Below, piece by piece: positions 1-10,876 of a DNA stretch of 64,000 nucleotides (its first letter is position 1; every line of letters starts with the position of its first letter). The stretch lies in NCBI GenBank assembly GCA_032629725.1, contig JAFEVB010000022.1:930001-994000 (forward strand), given 5' to 3'. Below the pieces are notes generated by a model, which saw only the letters and a list, made by a program, of their open reading frames with translations, searched no databases and was not told the DNA's origin. Both the position numbers and the translations under genes were made by a program. This DNA is from Gremmenia infestans. Its lineage: Eukaryota > Ascomycota > Leotiomycetes > Helotiales > Hamatocanthoscyphaceae.

Positions 1-2030
1 CTCATAACTGGAAGCAACAGTTCCGAATACAGAGCCCCAAGTTTGGCCCGGTTTGTACCAGGTAGTCACTGGCTTATTTGTGACAGGACTTATTGGAGGC
101 GAAGCTGTATCGAAGTTGTATTTTCCGAGAGACGTCTCCTGAAGAAGTTTTCCGGTCCCGTGGCCGAGAAGTTCGTGAATGCCAACCTGCACTTCGAAGG
201 CAGCATCGCGGTACTTTTGGTAAATTGGAAGATCTGCATCAGCGATGAAGGGAATCTTCTCATTTGGTGCCTTGGCACTGAGGACGTTTCCCAGAGATAC
301 GTTCTTGAACCCCTCGGATTGTCGGATATCGTCGTAATTTGGCTGCGTTTCATTAGTTTGCTGTGGTAGTAGACGAGTTTAGAAAGCTTACAATGTTGAT
401 CCCAGCAGGGATACCAGAGCCCGCGAATGACAGAACCTCCAAGCTGGTGAAATCAGGGCTCAAGAACTTATCTTTCTCGAAGTCCGTAGACCATGGAAGC
501 TTTGGGATCATACTTTCGGCAGCGTCAACGAGCGATCCAAACGCGCGGGTGCGCTCGAGATTGACCATGGCGGCGAAACCTGCGAGCCAGTTAAAAATCA
601 ATACTGAATTACACCCAAATGCAGAGCACTATATACCTTCCCATTCGCCCTTGACACCCTGTGGATCCCTATATGTCTCAACGAAGCCGATATTTGACTC
701 GACCATTGGCCCCTTATCACGGATCCAGTATCTTTGGGCGTCTTTGAATGCCTTGAGAGAGCCGGTTTGAAAACTCTCTGCATACGCTAATTGCATTTTA
801 TTTTGATTGTCGTTTTCGGAATTTTCAGCAGCCTTCTTGTGATAGTCTGCGATAATACCCATCTCCTTAGAGTAGTCACCATAAACTAGCTTCAATTTAT
901 GACCCTTCAATGAACCAGTGTCGATCTCGAATTCGGTCTCTTTTCCAATATCACCGCCTTCCGGTGGGACTTCTGTAACTGCAGATGCAATCAGTAGGTC
1001 AAAGTTGCCGTCGGCATCTTTTCTAAGTCGAGTGTTTTCCTGCGAGACTTTAGCAAGGTCCTGTACATATAATCGCTAGTAGAGGTCCTCATTCACGAAC
1101 CGGAAGGAGTCCCTTCTTCTCTAAGAACTCGGAAACAGCATTAATATCCGCCTTTGTAATGCCCTTAGAATCGGGATAGTACTGCGGTGGATCGAGTCGT
1201 CAGTATCGATCATTGAAGAAGTAAATCTTGAAAGTAAAAGTCTCAGGATATGTGAGACATTCTTGGACATCACGTACCGTTGTCATATGCCCTTCGTCAG
1301 GAAATCCTAGGTGCATGATTCCTGAGTTATCACTACTGAAAATCGAACCATTGGTAGCCTTGTAATGGCTAGATGCCTTTGGAGAGATAGCGGCTAACGC
1401 ATCGAACACCCTCTCCTCACATCTCGGCACAAACTTGGAATCTCCGAAGCCCTTGTAATTGCCACAGTTACCCAAGAATTGGGTAGCATATTGCAAGAAG
1501 AACTGCAAGTCTTCATCGTTAATACCGGCTTTCTGTTGAATAGCCTTCCAGTCGCCGTTCGAGGACTTGTAGAGCTCGATTATGAAGTCAAAGATGCTTT
1601 CAGATTCCGGCGACACCTGGCGTAGAGTGATACGGGTACCAGTAAATGCAGCTCTTAGAGGCACGAATTAGTTAATGGAGGATGTCTGACAGTATGGGAT
1701 ATCCAACCTGCTGATAAAGTGGGCATAACGAGCCTGTTTGTCCGACAAGGCCTCAAAATGGGGCTTTATCTCTAGGTTAACTGCGCTTGGAGGTGAGTCC
1801 GCAAGGAAGTTCTTGAGCTCTGCTGCGTTCATTGTGAGATGTCTTTGGATAGTTGAGAGTCGATTTAGGGAAGTTGGCGAGGTTGTCATGACACGTCGAA
1901 GGAGGGGAGTTTGACTAGGCAGGTGGCATGCATTTGTTGACCGCCCCGCGAGGCTGAGAAGGCGGGGTCTCGCGGCTGCCCAATGAGGTAACAATACATT
2001 TGTACAGGGTCTTAGCCTCCATAGTGACAT
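1..2030 (-). CDS. Dipeptidyl peptidase III (peptidase M49), C-terminus beyond the left edge
   Basis: Zinc aminopeptidase that releases dipeptides from peptide N-termini. Six exons are visible: 2030-1708, 1653-1278, 1181-1101, 1060-637, 579-392 and 342-1. All introns are short GT-AG (40-96 nt) and frame is kept throughout. The M49 zinc motif HELLGH lies at 177-160 (about residue 520); its histidines bind zinc and its glutamate is catalytic. Family blocks such as GNYKGFGDSKFVPR and WIRDKGP are present. The window stops just before the expected second motif (EExxAE/EECRAE), so it cannot be checked. The first Met opens an Arg-rich, acid-poor leader of about 45 residues that looks like a mitochondrial presequence. 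In-frame Met48 (1889) and Met67 (1832) could give a cytosolic form. The 578 residues seen fit a family length of about 700. Confidence 0.93.
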
Positions 2031-2811
2031 TGCAGTGGATTTCAGAAAGTTGATAGAGAATTGTTTCTTTTCGTCTCTAACTTATATCCATTGGCTATAT
2101 TACACGGACCATGTAGCATGCCCAATTTTACTAAATTACCGGGGCGGGCGTCAGCGTCCTTTGGGTTTGCTTTTTTTTGTCTCATTCGAGATAAGTCTTG
2201 TTAGTATTTCTTGTCCAACCTCGCAGCATATTTACTAAGTCCTTGGTCCTGATAGCCATATTAGACAGATTTTCTAGCTTTGAAATCAATACACTAGTCA
2301 TAGTATAGCCAGAGCAAGTCTAGGTACTGGTTGACAATCCAAAGGCACTACGAACTGCAGTTTCAATTTGAACCGAAGGTCAAAAAACTAGCATCCCGAG
2401 ATGTATCTTTGAATCCTCATCGTGACCATAGGCGCCTGAAGAAGAGATTCCAATACTAATTCGGCCTTTCTGGTATCGCTGTGGGCCTTAGATAGACTAG
2501 GATAGACCTGAACCCCCGAACGCCATGCAAAGCCTCCACTCAGAGAAGGGTATCTGATCTAGCCGCTCTTAGTTGCTCGATCATGCTGTAATATGCAATT
2601 GTTACACATTCCGTAACAATGCTGTATTAGTAGGTTTCTCGTTAGTTTCCACACTTTCAAAATAAAGAAGGACCATTGTTTTGCTTTGTGATGTATTCGT
2701 TATTGCAAATCTGATTACAAAGCGCCGCAGCAATTGTGACCAATACCCCTAAGGTCAGAATTGCCGAATGTATCCCTCATCCACTGTTCTACGCCCCAAA
2801 TAACCAACCAT
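2031..2811. other. Intergenic: DPP III upstream region and eL6 3' flank
   Basis: No convincing ORF, RNA gene or repeat is seen in these 781 bases. The right part must hold the eL6 3' UTR and the left part the DPP III promoter. The short open frame at 2035-2238 has no coding character. Confidence 0.6.
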
Positions 2812-3632
2812 CTACCAGACCATTTCATGTGGTCTGTCACCCTTGCGAAGGCTGAAAGAGCTGGCGAGGTAACTTGCGAGAACGGGTGTCTTCTTGATGG
2901 TGGACAGGAGTGCCTTATCAACGGCCTTTTGGTCGGCGGCACGGCTGGACGATGGCTTCTTCTTCTATTATTTTGTCAATTTGATTCGTCAAATCCCTCT
3001 TTCAAATCTCTTACCTCTGGCTTCTCTCCTTGCTGGAAGAATGCCTCCTCGCCCTTCTTCTTCTCTGCCTTGTCTGCTGCAAAGTACTTGTCCCCCGAGA
3101 TCTCATCAAGCTTCTTCTGCTCAATACCGGCAATATCGACCTTTTGGGAAGTGGCGATAACGTAACGAGCGTTGACTCTGCGGAGGGGAACACCGTTGAT
3201 CTTGAAAGGACCAGTAACGAGGAGAACACCTTGTGGGAGGTTCTTCAAGAGGATGACGCGCTTGCCACGGAAACGACCAGCGAGGAGAATGAGGACAGCA
3301 CCGGGAGTGAGAGTTGATCGAGGAGTAGAAGCACGAATAGTTTTTCGGACCTGGATGCGCCATTAGTTATTGCCCTTGATGTATTATGATGCAACTATTG
3401 CTTCGGAGCTGGAAGCATTCGGGTTCACACAGTCCAGAATTACTCTGCACAAGTGATCCAGCCAGCAATTGCGTCGTGCCAGTCAAGCGCGAAGGCTCAA
3501 GAGATAGATATAACACACCTTCTTTGGGGCAACTTCATCCTCCGCAGGGTACCACTTCTTGGCCTTCTGCGAGTGGTGAGGAACCTCTCTCGTCGACTTG
3601 CCGAAGGTCTTCTTTTGTGTAGTTGTCGACAT
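2812..3632 (-). CDS. RPL6: 60S ribosomal protein eL6
   Basis: Structural protein of the large cytosolic ribosomal subunit. Three exons (3632-3519, 3350-3015, 2964-2812) encode 200 residues, the normal fungal length. The first exon gives a basic N-terminus. Exon 2 holds the KOW-like core with AVLILLAGRFRGKRVILLK followed by LVTGPFKINGVPLRR, a signature of eL6. Exon 3 ends with HEMVW. The first intron (3518-3351, 168 nt) is longer than most here, as is common in ribosomal protein genes. The start at 3632 gives the canonical short N-terminus; the open frame upstream of it is UTR. The gene is divergent from RPN13, with only 327 bp between start codons. Confidence 0.95.
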
Positions 3633-3959
3633 CTTGACGAGAACCGAGTCGATGGTTGTTGGGCGGTTCGTGAATGTGTCGAAATTGTCGTGAGTCGGAA
3701 TGTTGCTCGCCTGGATTTTAAAATCAACTTCATTGTGGGAACCCACTTCCCCACTTGCTCAATATTAGCCAATCAGACTCTTTCGCGAATGCTTTAAGGG
3801 TCGCTCTTGCCTGATGTATCAGGCGGCTTACGCTTAGCCTGATACGTCACTAGCTCCCGTCGCGACTTCTTGGAGCTTCATGGTCATGGTCGTCCAGGCG
3901 TCCAGAGCTTTCGTAAGAAGGTAAACTTTCTACATTTCAAGCATCCGCAACCTCCCATC
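3633..3959. promoter_or_regulatory. Bidirectional promoter between eL6 and RPN13
   Basis: This 327-bp gap separates the divergent start codons of eL6 and RPN13, so both promoters must lie here. It contains a 16-bp inverted repeat, GCCTGAT-GT-ATCAGGC, at 3809-3824. A third copy of GCCTGAT lies at 3837-3843 and runs into TACGTCAC, which resembles a CRE/ATF site. No protein can be assigned to the repeat from sequence alone. Confidence 0.6.
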
Positions 3960-5558
3960 ATGTCTGTTTCACCAATAATCACGTTCAAGGCAGGAAAATG
4001 CGAAGTCGACGTATGTATTCATTAAATTACCTAATTTTGCCGACCTCTTCTTTACTTACATACATCAAACAGACAAGCAGCAAGCCTTACAAAGTCACCC
4101 CAGATCCCACACCTGGATACATCTACCTCTACTCCGAAGATGGTATGTGGCTCTAACTTTGGAGCAAGTGTTAGCTGACATCTTGCAGAACTGATCCACT
4201 TCTGCTGGCGTGAACGAAGCAAACCCATCACTGAAGAAGCCGAGCTTAACCTGCTGATGTTCCCGATGGATGGGCATTTCGAGCCTTACGAATACAAGAC
4301 CTCCGATCAGCCCACATCCAAGACGAACGGCCGTATCTTCGCGCTCAAGTTCTCTTCCTCCTCCCAAAGACACCTGTTCTGGCTGCAATCGAAGCCCCAA
4401 GCCCGCAATGGAGATCCTAGTTGGTTTAGTCCACGGGACTTGAAGATTGGCCAGATCGTCGACACTTTACTACAAGGCGAGGACGTCAATGTGGAAGGTG
4501 AGATTGCTCAGGTCCGAGACGGCAACAGTGGAAATGACGATGGGGATGAGACAATGGAGGATGTTGAAGGCCACGAGGATGCATCGGGACACCAGCCCGG
4601 GGGCAGTGGCGGTGCTGGACCTGATGCCACTGGCGGGGATATTAGAGAGGAAGGCTCAGGCGCGAGGGAAGGTGGAGCTGATGGGGGACGAGCGTAGGTC
4701 ACCCTTTCACAGCCCAGCTTGAGTATTTACATTAAGGCGTTTGACATAAATGAGAGATGAGCACATGTACTTCTAGATGACCTCAATGAACATCGCGTTT
4801 GCTGGTATATACGAGAACAATGTTGCACCTTGGGTGGGCGATTGGAGAGCCTTCGAAGGGCTTGGCAAGGTCATAGTTGGAAGTATTCACATTGACCAGG
4901 CCAAGTTCATGAAGCCCCTTGTGACCTCAATTACCACCCAGGGTGGAGCACGATCTTATATGTCGGTCAACACGACATTCTGAGGTCATTGTATGGTTTC
5001 TTTGGACTGCAGCTAACGTGTGACAGTGCAATCTCAGGGCCACAAGATGCGTCTACGGTTGTCCAGAACTTCCTTAACTCCCTCAAAGGTGGAGTGCCTC
5101 AACAGCAAATGCAGGGTCAGGTCTACACCACTTTGCCGGATCTACTTCCATCATCTACAACTATCCCAACCCTTGACTCAGCTTCCCCTGCCCAAATCGA
5201 TAACCTCTTGTATTATCTACCCCCAACAATTCTCTTGATCGCACAAGAATCGGCCGCCTCAATAGATGGGATGGTTGAACCAAACGCAGCGACCGCGACT
5301 GCCGCGATGGAAGCTCTCAGCCTAGACCAGAAGAAGTCCATATTAAAGCGTGTCTTAAGAAGTCCACAATTTCACCAAAGCTTGGGAAGCCTTACTATGG
5401 CAATTCGAGACGGAGGTCTACCAAGTATTGCAGAAGCTCTGGAAATTCGATTACAGAATGGGGGATTGGTCAAGGGTGGCAGTGTGCCACTTGGCGGAGG
5501 GGATGCGGTTGAAGCATTCGTTGAGGGTGCGAAGAAAACAGTGGAGCAAAACAAATAA
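3960..5558 (+). CDS. RPN13: 26S proteasome ubiquitin receptor Rpn13 (ADRM1)
   Basis: Proteasome regulatory-particle subunit that binds ubiquitin chains and recruits a deubiquitinase. Exons are 3960-4010, 4073-4142, 4189-4693 and 5027-5558, giving 385 residues. The N-terminal Pru domain (about residues 1-115) shows the expected start ITFKAGKCEVD and the stretch GYIYLYSEDELIHFCW with HLFWLQSK. An acidic/Gly linker follows. The C-terminal DEUBAD domain (about 255-355) includes ILKRVLRSPQFHQSLGSL, close to the family signature SPQFxQALxxL. The last intron (4694-5026) is 333 nt, long for this genome, starts GTAGGT and keeps the reading phase exactly. It contains a 68-codon open frame that cannot be joined in frame at its AG. 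Confidence 0.92.
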
Positions 5559-6576
5559 TGTAATGTAAATCCAAGGGCTTCATCCAACCTTCCATAGAAG
5601 GCATGCATCTAAAATAGAGAGCTTCTAGAAGCATGATACGGGCTATGAAATGCAATAGAGCACATCAGTCACCACAGACCACAAACCCCAACAGGAGCCC
5701 GAAATACCGCATAGGAACAGGACAGGACCGTTTCAAGACTCAAGTAGGACAATAAATATTTCAGCTGTTTCACTGAGCCGCGTTGAATGTTGCTCTAGCT
5801 GGTCAAGGCGTTCGCTAAAGTGGCTAAAGTCCAAACCACTTCAAAGAACGATACTCGACTGAGTAGGAACGTTGCTCATTAATAAAAAATCCTTCACCAA
5901 TTAATAATACGCTTGATTTGGCGTCACGCACCTCAATGCCTTGCTAACCAGGTGGGTATCACTGTTCTTGATTGTACAGTACATTGGCAGCAAGGAGCGA
6001 CTTGGGCTCAGCTGTCGCGAGCCAAACGCGTTGTTCTTTCATTTTGCGCTAGTCTTCCTATTGTCCCCTTTTCTCAATAGGAAGCCCTCAATACCTAGGT
6101 AAGTACGCTAAATTGTTCGGATGAAAAGACAATAGGACCGATATCTCAAGCTGATATTTCGCGTTTCGTATTGTTATTATTCTCTGCTCTTGGTCATTTA
6201 AGCTTCGCTCTCTTCTGTACATTCCCCCAGAACGTTCAGTCTTCAATACGACCCTTCAGTCGAGTGTTTCATTGTACTATAAATCATTCCATTTTTACAA
6301 TACTATTCACTCACTCATTGATGCTGGGTCTCGGGAATATATAAACTTCTTTTTGATTCTCTTGCAACTGGAAGATCTTCCGAATCCTCAAATACAACCT
6401 TAATGAATTAAGAGAAGTCCCTTTATCACCAAGGGAAATTCACCTCACATCGTGGCATCGACAACCAAAAAGCATTGAATATCTTCCCCCTTCGAGCGGT
6501 AAGCATAAAAGCTCGCAGTTTTCAACCCACGGCTAGCAAACCTATCACTCCACCACGAACCTGCAACGCAGCCACC
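5559..6576. other. Intergenic and probable long 5' leader
   Basis: About 1 kb without a supportable gene between two plus-strand genes. The right half is pyrimidine-rich, which suits the promoter and 5' UTR of the next gene. Nothing else is recognised. Confidence 0.55.
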
Positions 6577-7080
6577 ATGTCTTTCGGTGGCCTCAACATC
6601 CAAGGCGCGCACGTCGACGACTCGGACGATGAAAACGAAGGAGAGCCCCGGCTCTCCGAAATCCGCATCACAGTCAACACCCCGCTCATGATAACCGGCG
6701 ACGGCAACTCCGTGTCCGTCGACGTCGCGCTCAACGCATCCAAAGTCTCTGCGGCCGTCGTGGCAGCTCTTAGGGGTATGAGCACTGTTGCGGGCGGTGT
6801 GCCGATGATTGATGGCGATGGAAGACCGCGCCCGATTACGATGGAAGTCACGGCTGAGATTAAGGTCGAGGGCTCGAATAACGTGGTGGGTGATAAGGCG
6901 GTTTTGAGCAAGACGGTTGCCGGGTCAGCTTTTCAGAAGGGAAGGGAGGAGGAAGAGGAGCAGGTGGGCCCGAAGACGCCGGATACGCTGGAGGGGCAGG
7001 AAGCGCAGGGTGGAGTGAAGAGGGATAGGGGTGTAGTTGAGCGCTCGGAGAACGTATCAAAGCGGATTCGTAGGGGCTAG
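6577..7080 (+). CDS. Small conserved-type hypothetical protein with acidic N-terminus and basic tail
   Basis: A single-exon ORF of 167 residues; no family is recognised. The start is chosen at 6577 because it sits in a perfect gccaccATG context. The frame is open upstream to 6475, but that part is rich in Pro, Thr and Arg and looks like leader. The protein begins MSFGGLNIQG, followed by an acidic DDSDDENEGE run. The core (about 30-110) is hydrophobic and beta-prone. A Glu-rich stretch and the basic tail SKRIRRG follow, the latter a possible nuclear signal. Codon use is GC-rich and looks coding. Confidence 0.7.
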   Translation: MSFGGLNIQGAHVDDSDDENEGEPRLSEIRITVNTPLMITGDGNSVSVDVALNASKVSAAVVAALRGMSTVAGGVPMIDGDGRPRPITMEVTAEIKVEGSNNVVGDKAVLSKTVAGSAFQKGREEEEEQVGPKTPDTLEGQEAQGGVKRDRGVVERSENVSKRIRRG

Positions 7081-7433
7081 ATGGTGCGTTTGTTGCAAGG
7101 TGTTTGGAGGTTGACTTTCTGGCTGCTTAAGACCTTTTCTTTTTGCTCTTTATGGATGGAATCCAATGGTTAAGCGTCGACCATATCTGCATTCATAATA
7201 CCGCGGAATGAGACCATTTGTTTACCTATTGGACTGATCGGCTTGCTTTCGCTATTATACAGATCATGATCAACCTCCATCTGCCGCTCAATCGACAGAC
7301 ACCCAATTTGTGACCACGTGAGATACGTAATATGTTCCCTCCAGGCTCCGTCTAAACTCCAATTACAAAAATATCCCTAAATAAGCAGATGGGAAGAACA
7401 GAAGGTAGGATAAGTAAAAGCCCCCATGTTTTA
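7081..7433. other. Convergent intergenic region
   Basis: Space between two genes that converge; it should hold both 3' UTRs. No ORF or RNA gene is seen. Confidence 0.6.
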
Positions 7434-9289
7434 TTATCGATAATCCACTGCTCGCGGGTCTCCTTTATGCAAGTCTTTAGACCACTTAGGTAGCTTACCA
7501 TCACGCTCGTAGAGGTACCCGCAGTTGTTGCAAAGCGACTGTTATTGGTTAGTAAGAACCATTAGAGGGTATGACTCCTGAAACTTACCCTTTCTCCCTG
7601 CGGCCCGTTCCTAACTGCCCAAACCGCAGTCCCCCAGACTTTGCAGTGCGTACATCTCCAGCTGTTTCGTTCGTAATCATTGAGCGATCCGCCACCCCCG
7701 TAGCCAGCAATACCACCGTCGGGCGTACCTCGCCCACCGGGCGTTCCAGATCTATTCAAAGGACTCAAACTTCTAAATCGTCTCTTCTTCTTGCTTCGCT
7801 CGCCTCTGCCCATTCTTTCTTCTGCGGGTTCAGGATCGAAGTAGCCCTTGTTTTCAGTAGCTTGCGGCAAACCTCCTAACATTCCCGCACTTGATGAGAA
7901 CCTCGCAGTCTCTCGCCGTAGTCTTCTGATCTGTCTCTCGCGGTCACCCTCTCTCTTTTCAATCTCCTCCTTTGAAAGTTGCTCAAGCTTGGGCTCCCAT
8001 TCATCTGCTAGGTTGTCAAGTTCATATCTCCACCCGGCTTCAGCCCCATGGGCAGCGTCATTTTGTACATCGGTGCTGTAGGCGCCTACCAAGCCTCCAC
8101 TCTCACAAGCTTCCTTCTTCTGCCGTAGTGTAGCCTCGTAGATTGCATGTGTCATTGCTGGAACCCACTCTAGAGGAAGACCTAGGTCGAAGCAGGTCTG
8201 CTTTGCAAATACTTCTGCAGTTCCAGGTGGGTGAAGAAGAGACCACTCAAATTTGTCCTGATAGAGGTGATTGGACAAATTGATGCTTAACGAGATTATG
8301 CACCGATACATGTCGTCTGGATTGAATTCATCGGACTCGGGGGTGATGGGAGTGGCGGTGGCTGTTACACCTTGGGAGAGGGTGTCTTCAATCGTCATGG
8401 CTGTAGGAAGACCGTTTGGCTGTGATACGCCATTACGCACAGGTGTAGCATACCCACTAGCAGCTATCGGCGCTGGGGTCGAAGATGCATCTCGCGAAAT
8501 AGGAGCGGCCTTGATGGTAGGAATAGGACCGTTTGTGGTTGACGTTTGCTGGGAGTGAAACAATGGATGAAGTGCCACTCCCGCATACTCTTCCAACTGC
8601 GTTCGAATCTGTTTGCTGATTTCGCTCGCCATCTGTGCTCGGTTTGGAAGGTCCAAATCCTGTACCATTACTTGTGCAAATTGGTCCGTCGTAGTCAATG
8701 TTTCGTGTAGGTTCCAGAGGAAAATGTCCTTCAACCGATATGGCACAGTGGTCTCTTGTGGTCGATACACCGGTAGATTGGTATCGACTTGCACATATCC
8801 AACGCCTTGGGGAACTGGAAGAGGTGCTGCGGGGGTATAGGAGGGGATGTCTAGATCGATTCGAATCGGAATCAACGTCAGAGGGAGGGCCGTTTGTGCA
8901 AAGTTCTGCATTTCTGGTTTCGCCGTCCTACTCTTGCCCATCCACTCTCTCCATATTCCTTGTAATTCTACAGGCGTGAAGGTTTCCTTTCCAACCTTCT
9001 CGGAAGGGTCTTGCTTTGCCAGGCCCGACTCATCTCTTCGTAGGCTCCGCAGCCCTGTGGGCCGTCTCCTGCTGTTGTCATCGGTATCGTCATCATAGTC
9101 CTCAAAGCCATCCTCTGCATAGTTGATCGCAGTTGTACCTCTCTTCGTAGTTCTAGACGAGGGCGCAACAAGTGTTGTTGCAGGTTGTATTACCGGCGTC
9201 AGTAGGGAATTGGCATAGGTGCGCAGTCGTGGGGCATAGCTCGAGATGAAGGATTGCGGAGGATCATTCTTCTTAAGATCGGTCGCCAT
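7434..9289 (-). CDS. SFH1: SNF5-family RSC chromatin-remodelling subunit Sfh1 with C-terminal GATA-like finger
   Basis: Core subunit of a SWI/SNF-type nucleosome remodeller, nuclear. Two exons (9289-7589 and 7538-7434) encode 601 residues. An acidic patch (DGFEDYDDDTDDN) precedes the SNF5 domain, roughly residues 150-420. That domain includes LTLIPIRIDLDI, RLKDIFLWNLHE and the second repeat IISLSINLSNHLYQDKFEWS. A GATA-type zinc finger C-x2-C-x20-C-x2-C spans residues 546-573, starting CTHCKVWGTAVWAVRNGP and ending CNNCGYLYERDGKLP. Its two cysteine pairs lie on different exons, and the 50-nt intron falls between them. Filamentous-fungal Sfh1 proteins are known to carry such a finger; Snf5 of SWI/SNF is the main alternative assignment. 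Confidence 0.9.
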
Positions 9290-10037
9290 TCTGACGTTAC
9301 TAACCCAGCATATCCAGAGTTAACTCGTTTCTTGGATTCTGGCACCGCAGGGAGGAATGCGCCGGAGTGTGTTGAGCAAGGGCTAGGCGCAAATATGAGG
9401 CTAATGCGCAGTTGTGTTTGAATCTGGATAGGGCAGTCTATTGATGATGTGGGCGATCCTGACAGATCTCGTTGCCCAAGAAGAACTTCAAGTGTTGAAT
9501 TCAAATGGAACTTTTGGTCGCGTCTCCAAGAAGCATTGTTCGCGACAAGTTACTTTCAGAAGATGGCTAACTATTTACGGTAAGGGTAGCCTCGCTACTA
9601 AGTTTTTCCGTTCCGTTCTACGCCAGCAAGCCCCGCCCCATCCACCCCACCAGCCAAACTTCTCTTCATACGATCCATCTAAGTTTGGCTCTCAGCTCTT
9701 ATTAGTCCTTTATGATCTCTTTCCTACCATACCTACCTATACCCATATTCCGCTGCTGCTAGTGCACCAAGATTCATCTAAGTTTTCGCTCTCAGCTCTC
9801 AGTAGTCCTGAGACCGCACGTCAAGATGGATGATTCACGAGATTACCTAGCCTCCCTACAATGGAATGGGCTTAGCAGGCCATTCATTCTAGTCATGATC
9901 ATGCTATCTATTTGTCTAGTATATAGTGCCCGTGGGTAGTTCCCTACCTTTGTATATATCTTTTTGAGAATTACTGAAGTCGTTTTACAATTTCAATCTC
10001 AGAACTCTCAAAACTCTCCACATTCGTTAGCCTGACT
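9290..10037. other. Divergent intergenic region with an imperfect direct repeat
   Basis: Upstream of both SFH1 and the broken orphan gene at 10038. Two related segments at 9673-9710 and 9772-9810 share CATCTAAGTTT, GCTCTCAGCTCT and TAGTCCT. The open frame at 9441-9833 covers this repeat and has no coding support. Confidence 0.55.
9673..9810 (+). repeat. Imperfect ~38-bp direct repeat, two copies 99 bp apart
   Basis: Copy 1 is 9673-9710 and copy 2 is 9772-9810. Both read AT[CT]CATCTAAGTTT, then GCTCTCAGCTCT, then AGTCCT, with a few substitutions and one extra base. No target-site duplication or terminal inverted repeat is seen, so a local duplication is the simplest explanation. Confidence 0.6.
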
Positions 10038-10876
10038 ATGGAGAATAGTCCACAAGCTGCCCCATTGCCTGCGGAGCTGTCGCTTCAGATAATTCAAGAC
10101 TTGTTCGCTCCAGAAAAGCCATGTATTCGAGCCATCTTCGACCAATGTCATAACCAGTGGAACTGCGAACTTTACCATCCCTGCGCTCTACGAAACTACT
10201 ATCCTCTCAAGCCCGACAATTACCTTAGCAGTATTAGCCCGCTGCTTTACGAAGAAGGCCACAAAGCTTTCTTTCGACACAACGTCTTCGTCTTCAATAT
10301 GACGTCGGCAATGTATAGTAGAGATTCTGATGCGCCACACACGACTCCAACCGAGTCCGATTCTGCTGTTTGGAAGAGCGCCCGTGACCCGAGGACACTG
10401 CAACTACTCACGTTCGTTGAACCCCTTCTCCCCGCCCAAAAAGCGTTTCATACATCGAACCATCCCCTTCTCATGGAGCGCTTTAGCGGGATGATACGGC
10501 ACCTGGTTCTTTGCGTCAAGAATGAAATTTGTGACGTTCAAGAAACAGGCTGGGAATGGCCACTCAAGGTTGACTGGAAAACGCTGCCCTACCTCGAGAC
10601 CCTTTGCCTTGATCTGCAGTCGTACTCGAGGCGGGAGTGGAGTGAAGCTGCGGAATCACACGAAGAATACGAGGAGAAATTGAGTGAGGGGCCTTGAGTA
10701 TGGAGTGCCTAAACCTTAAGAGGCTCATTCTAGTTGGACTCTGTAGCCAACAATACTATCTCGACAACGATCACAAACTTCGGATGGAGAAGCTGTTCAG
10801 GAAATGCGTTGCCAAAGGTGTAAAGATTGAGTTTTTGGATAGAGAGCAGACTGAGCAATACTACCACCCGTGGTAG
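10038..10876 (+). pseudogene. Orphan protein gene with a single-base frameshift
   Basis: Two overlapping open frames look like one protein. The first (10038-10697, 219 codons) opens PLPAELSLQIIQDLF, an F-box or 2EXR-like helical start, and continues with SSISPLLYEEGHKAFFRHN. It stops at a TGA at 10695-10697. A second frame entering about 10694 gives MECLNLKRLILVGLCS and ends at 10876. That is the kind of leucine-rich continuation expected after the preceding LETLCLDLQSY. No GT-AG intron joins them; one missing base near 10688-10696 would. The alternatives are a sequencing error or a truncated but functional protein. No function is assigned. Confidence 0.55.

Noticed and set aside
4777..4983. 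68-codon ATG frame as a separate coding exon of RPN13
   Set aside because: Joining it to exon 3 gives an immediate stop, while direct splicing 4693-5027 keeps phase; noted as a finding only.
6475..6576. Upstream in-frame ATG extending the small acidic protein by 34 residues
   Set aside because: The 6577 ATG has a perfect gccaccATG context and the extension looks like untranslated leader.
9441..9833. 130-codon plus-strand frame upstream of the orphan gene
   Set aside because: It spans the imperfect direct repeat and promoter sequence, with no recognisable protein features.
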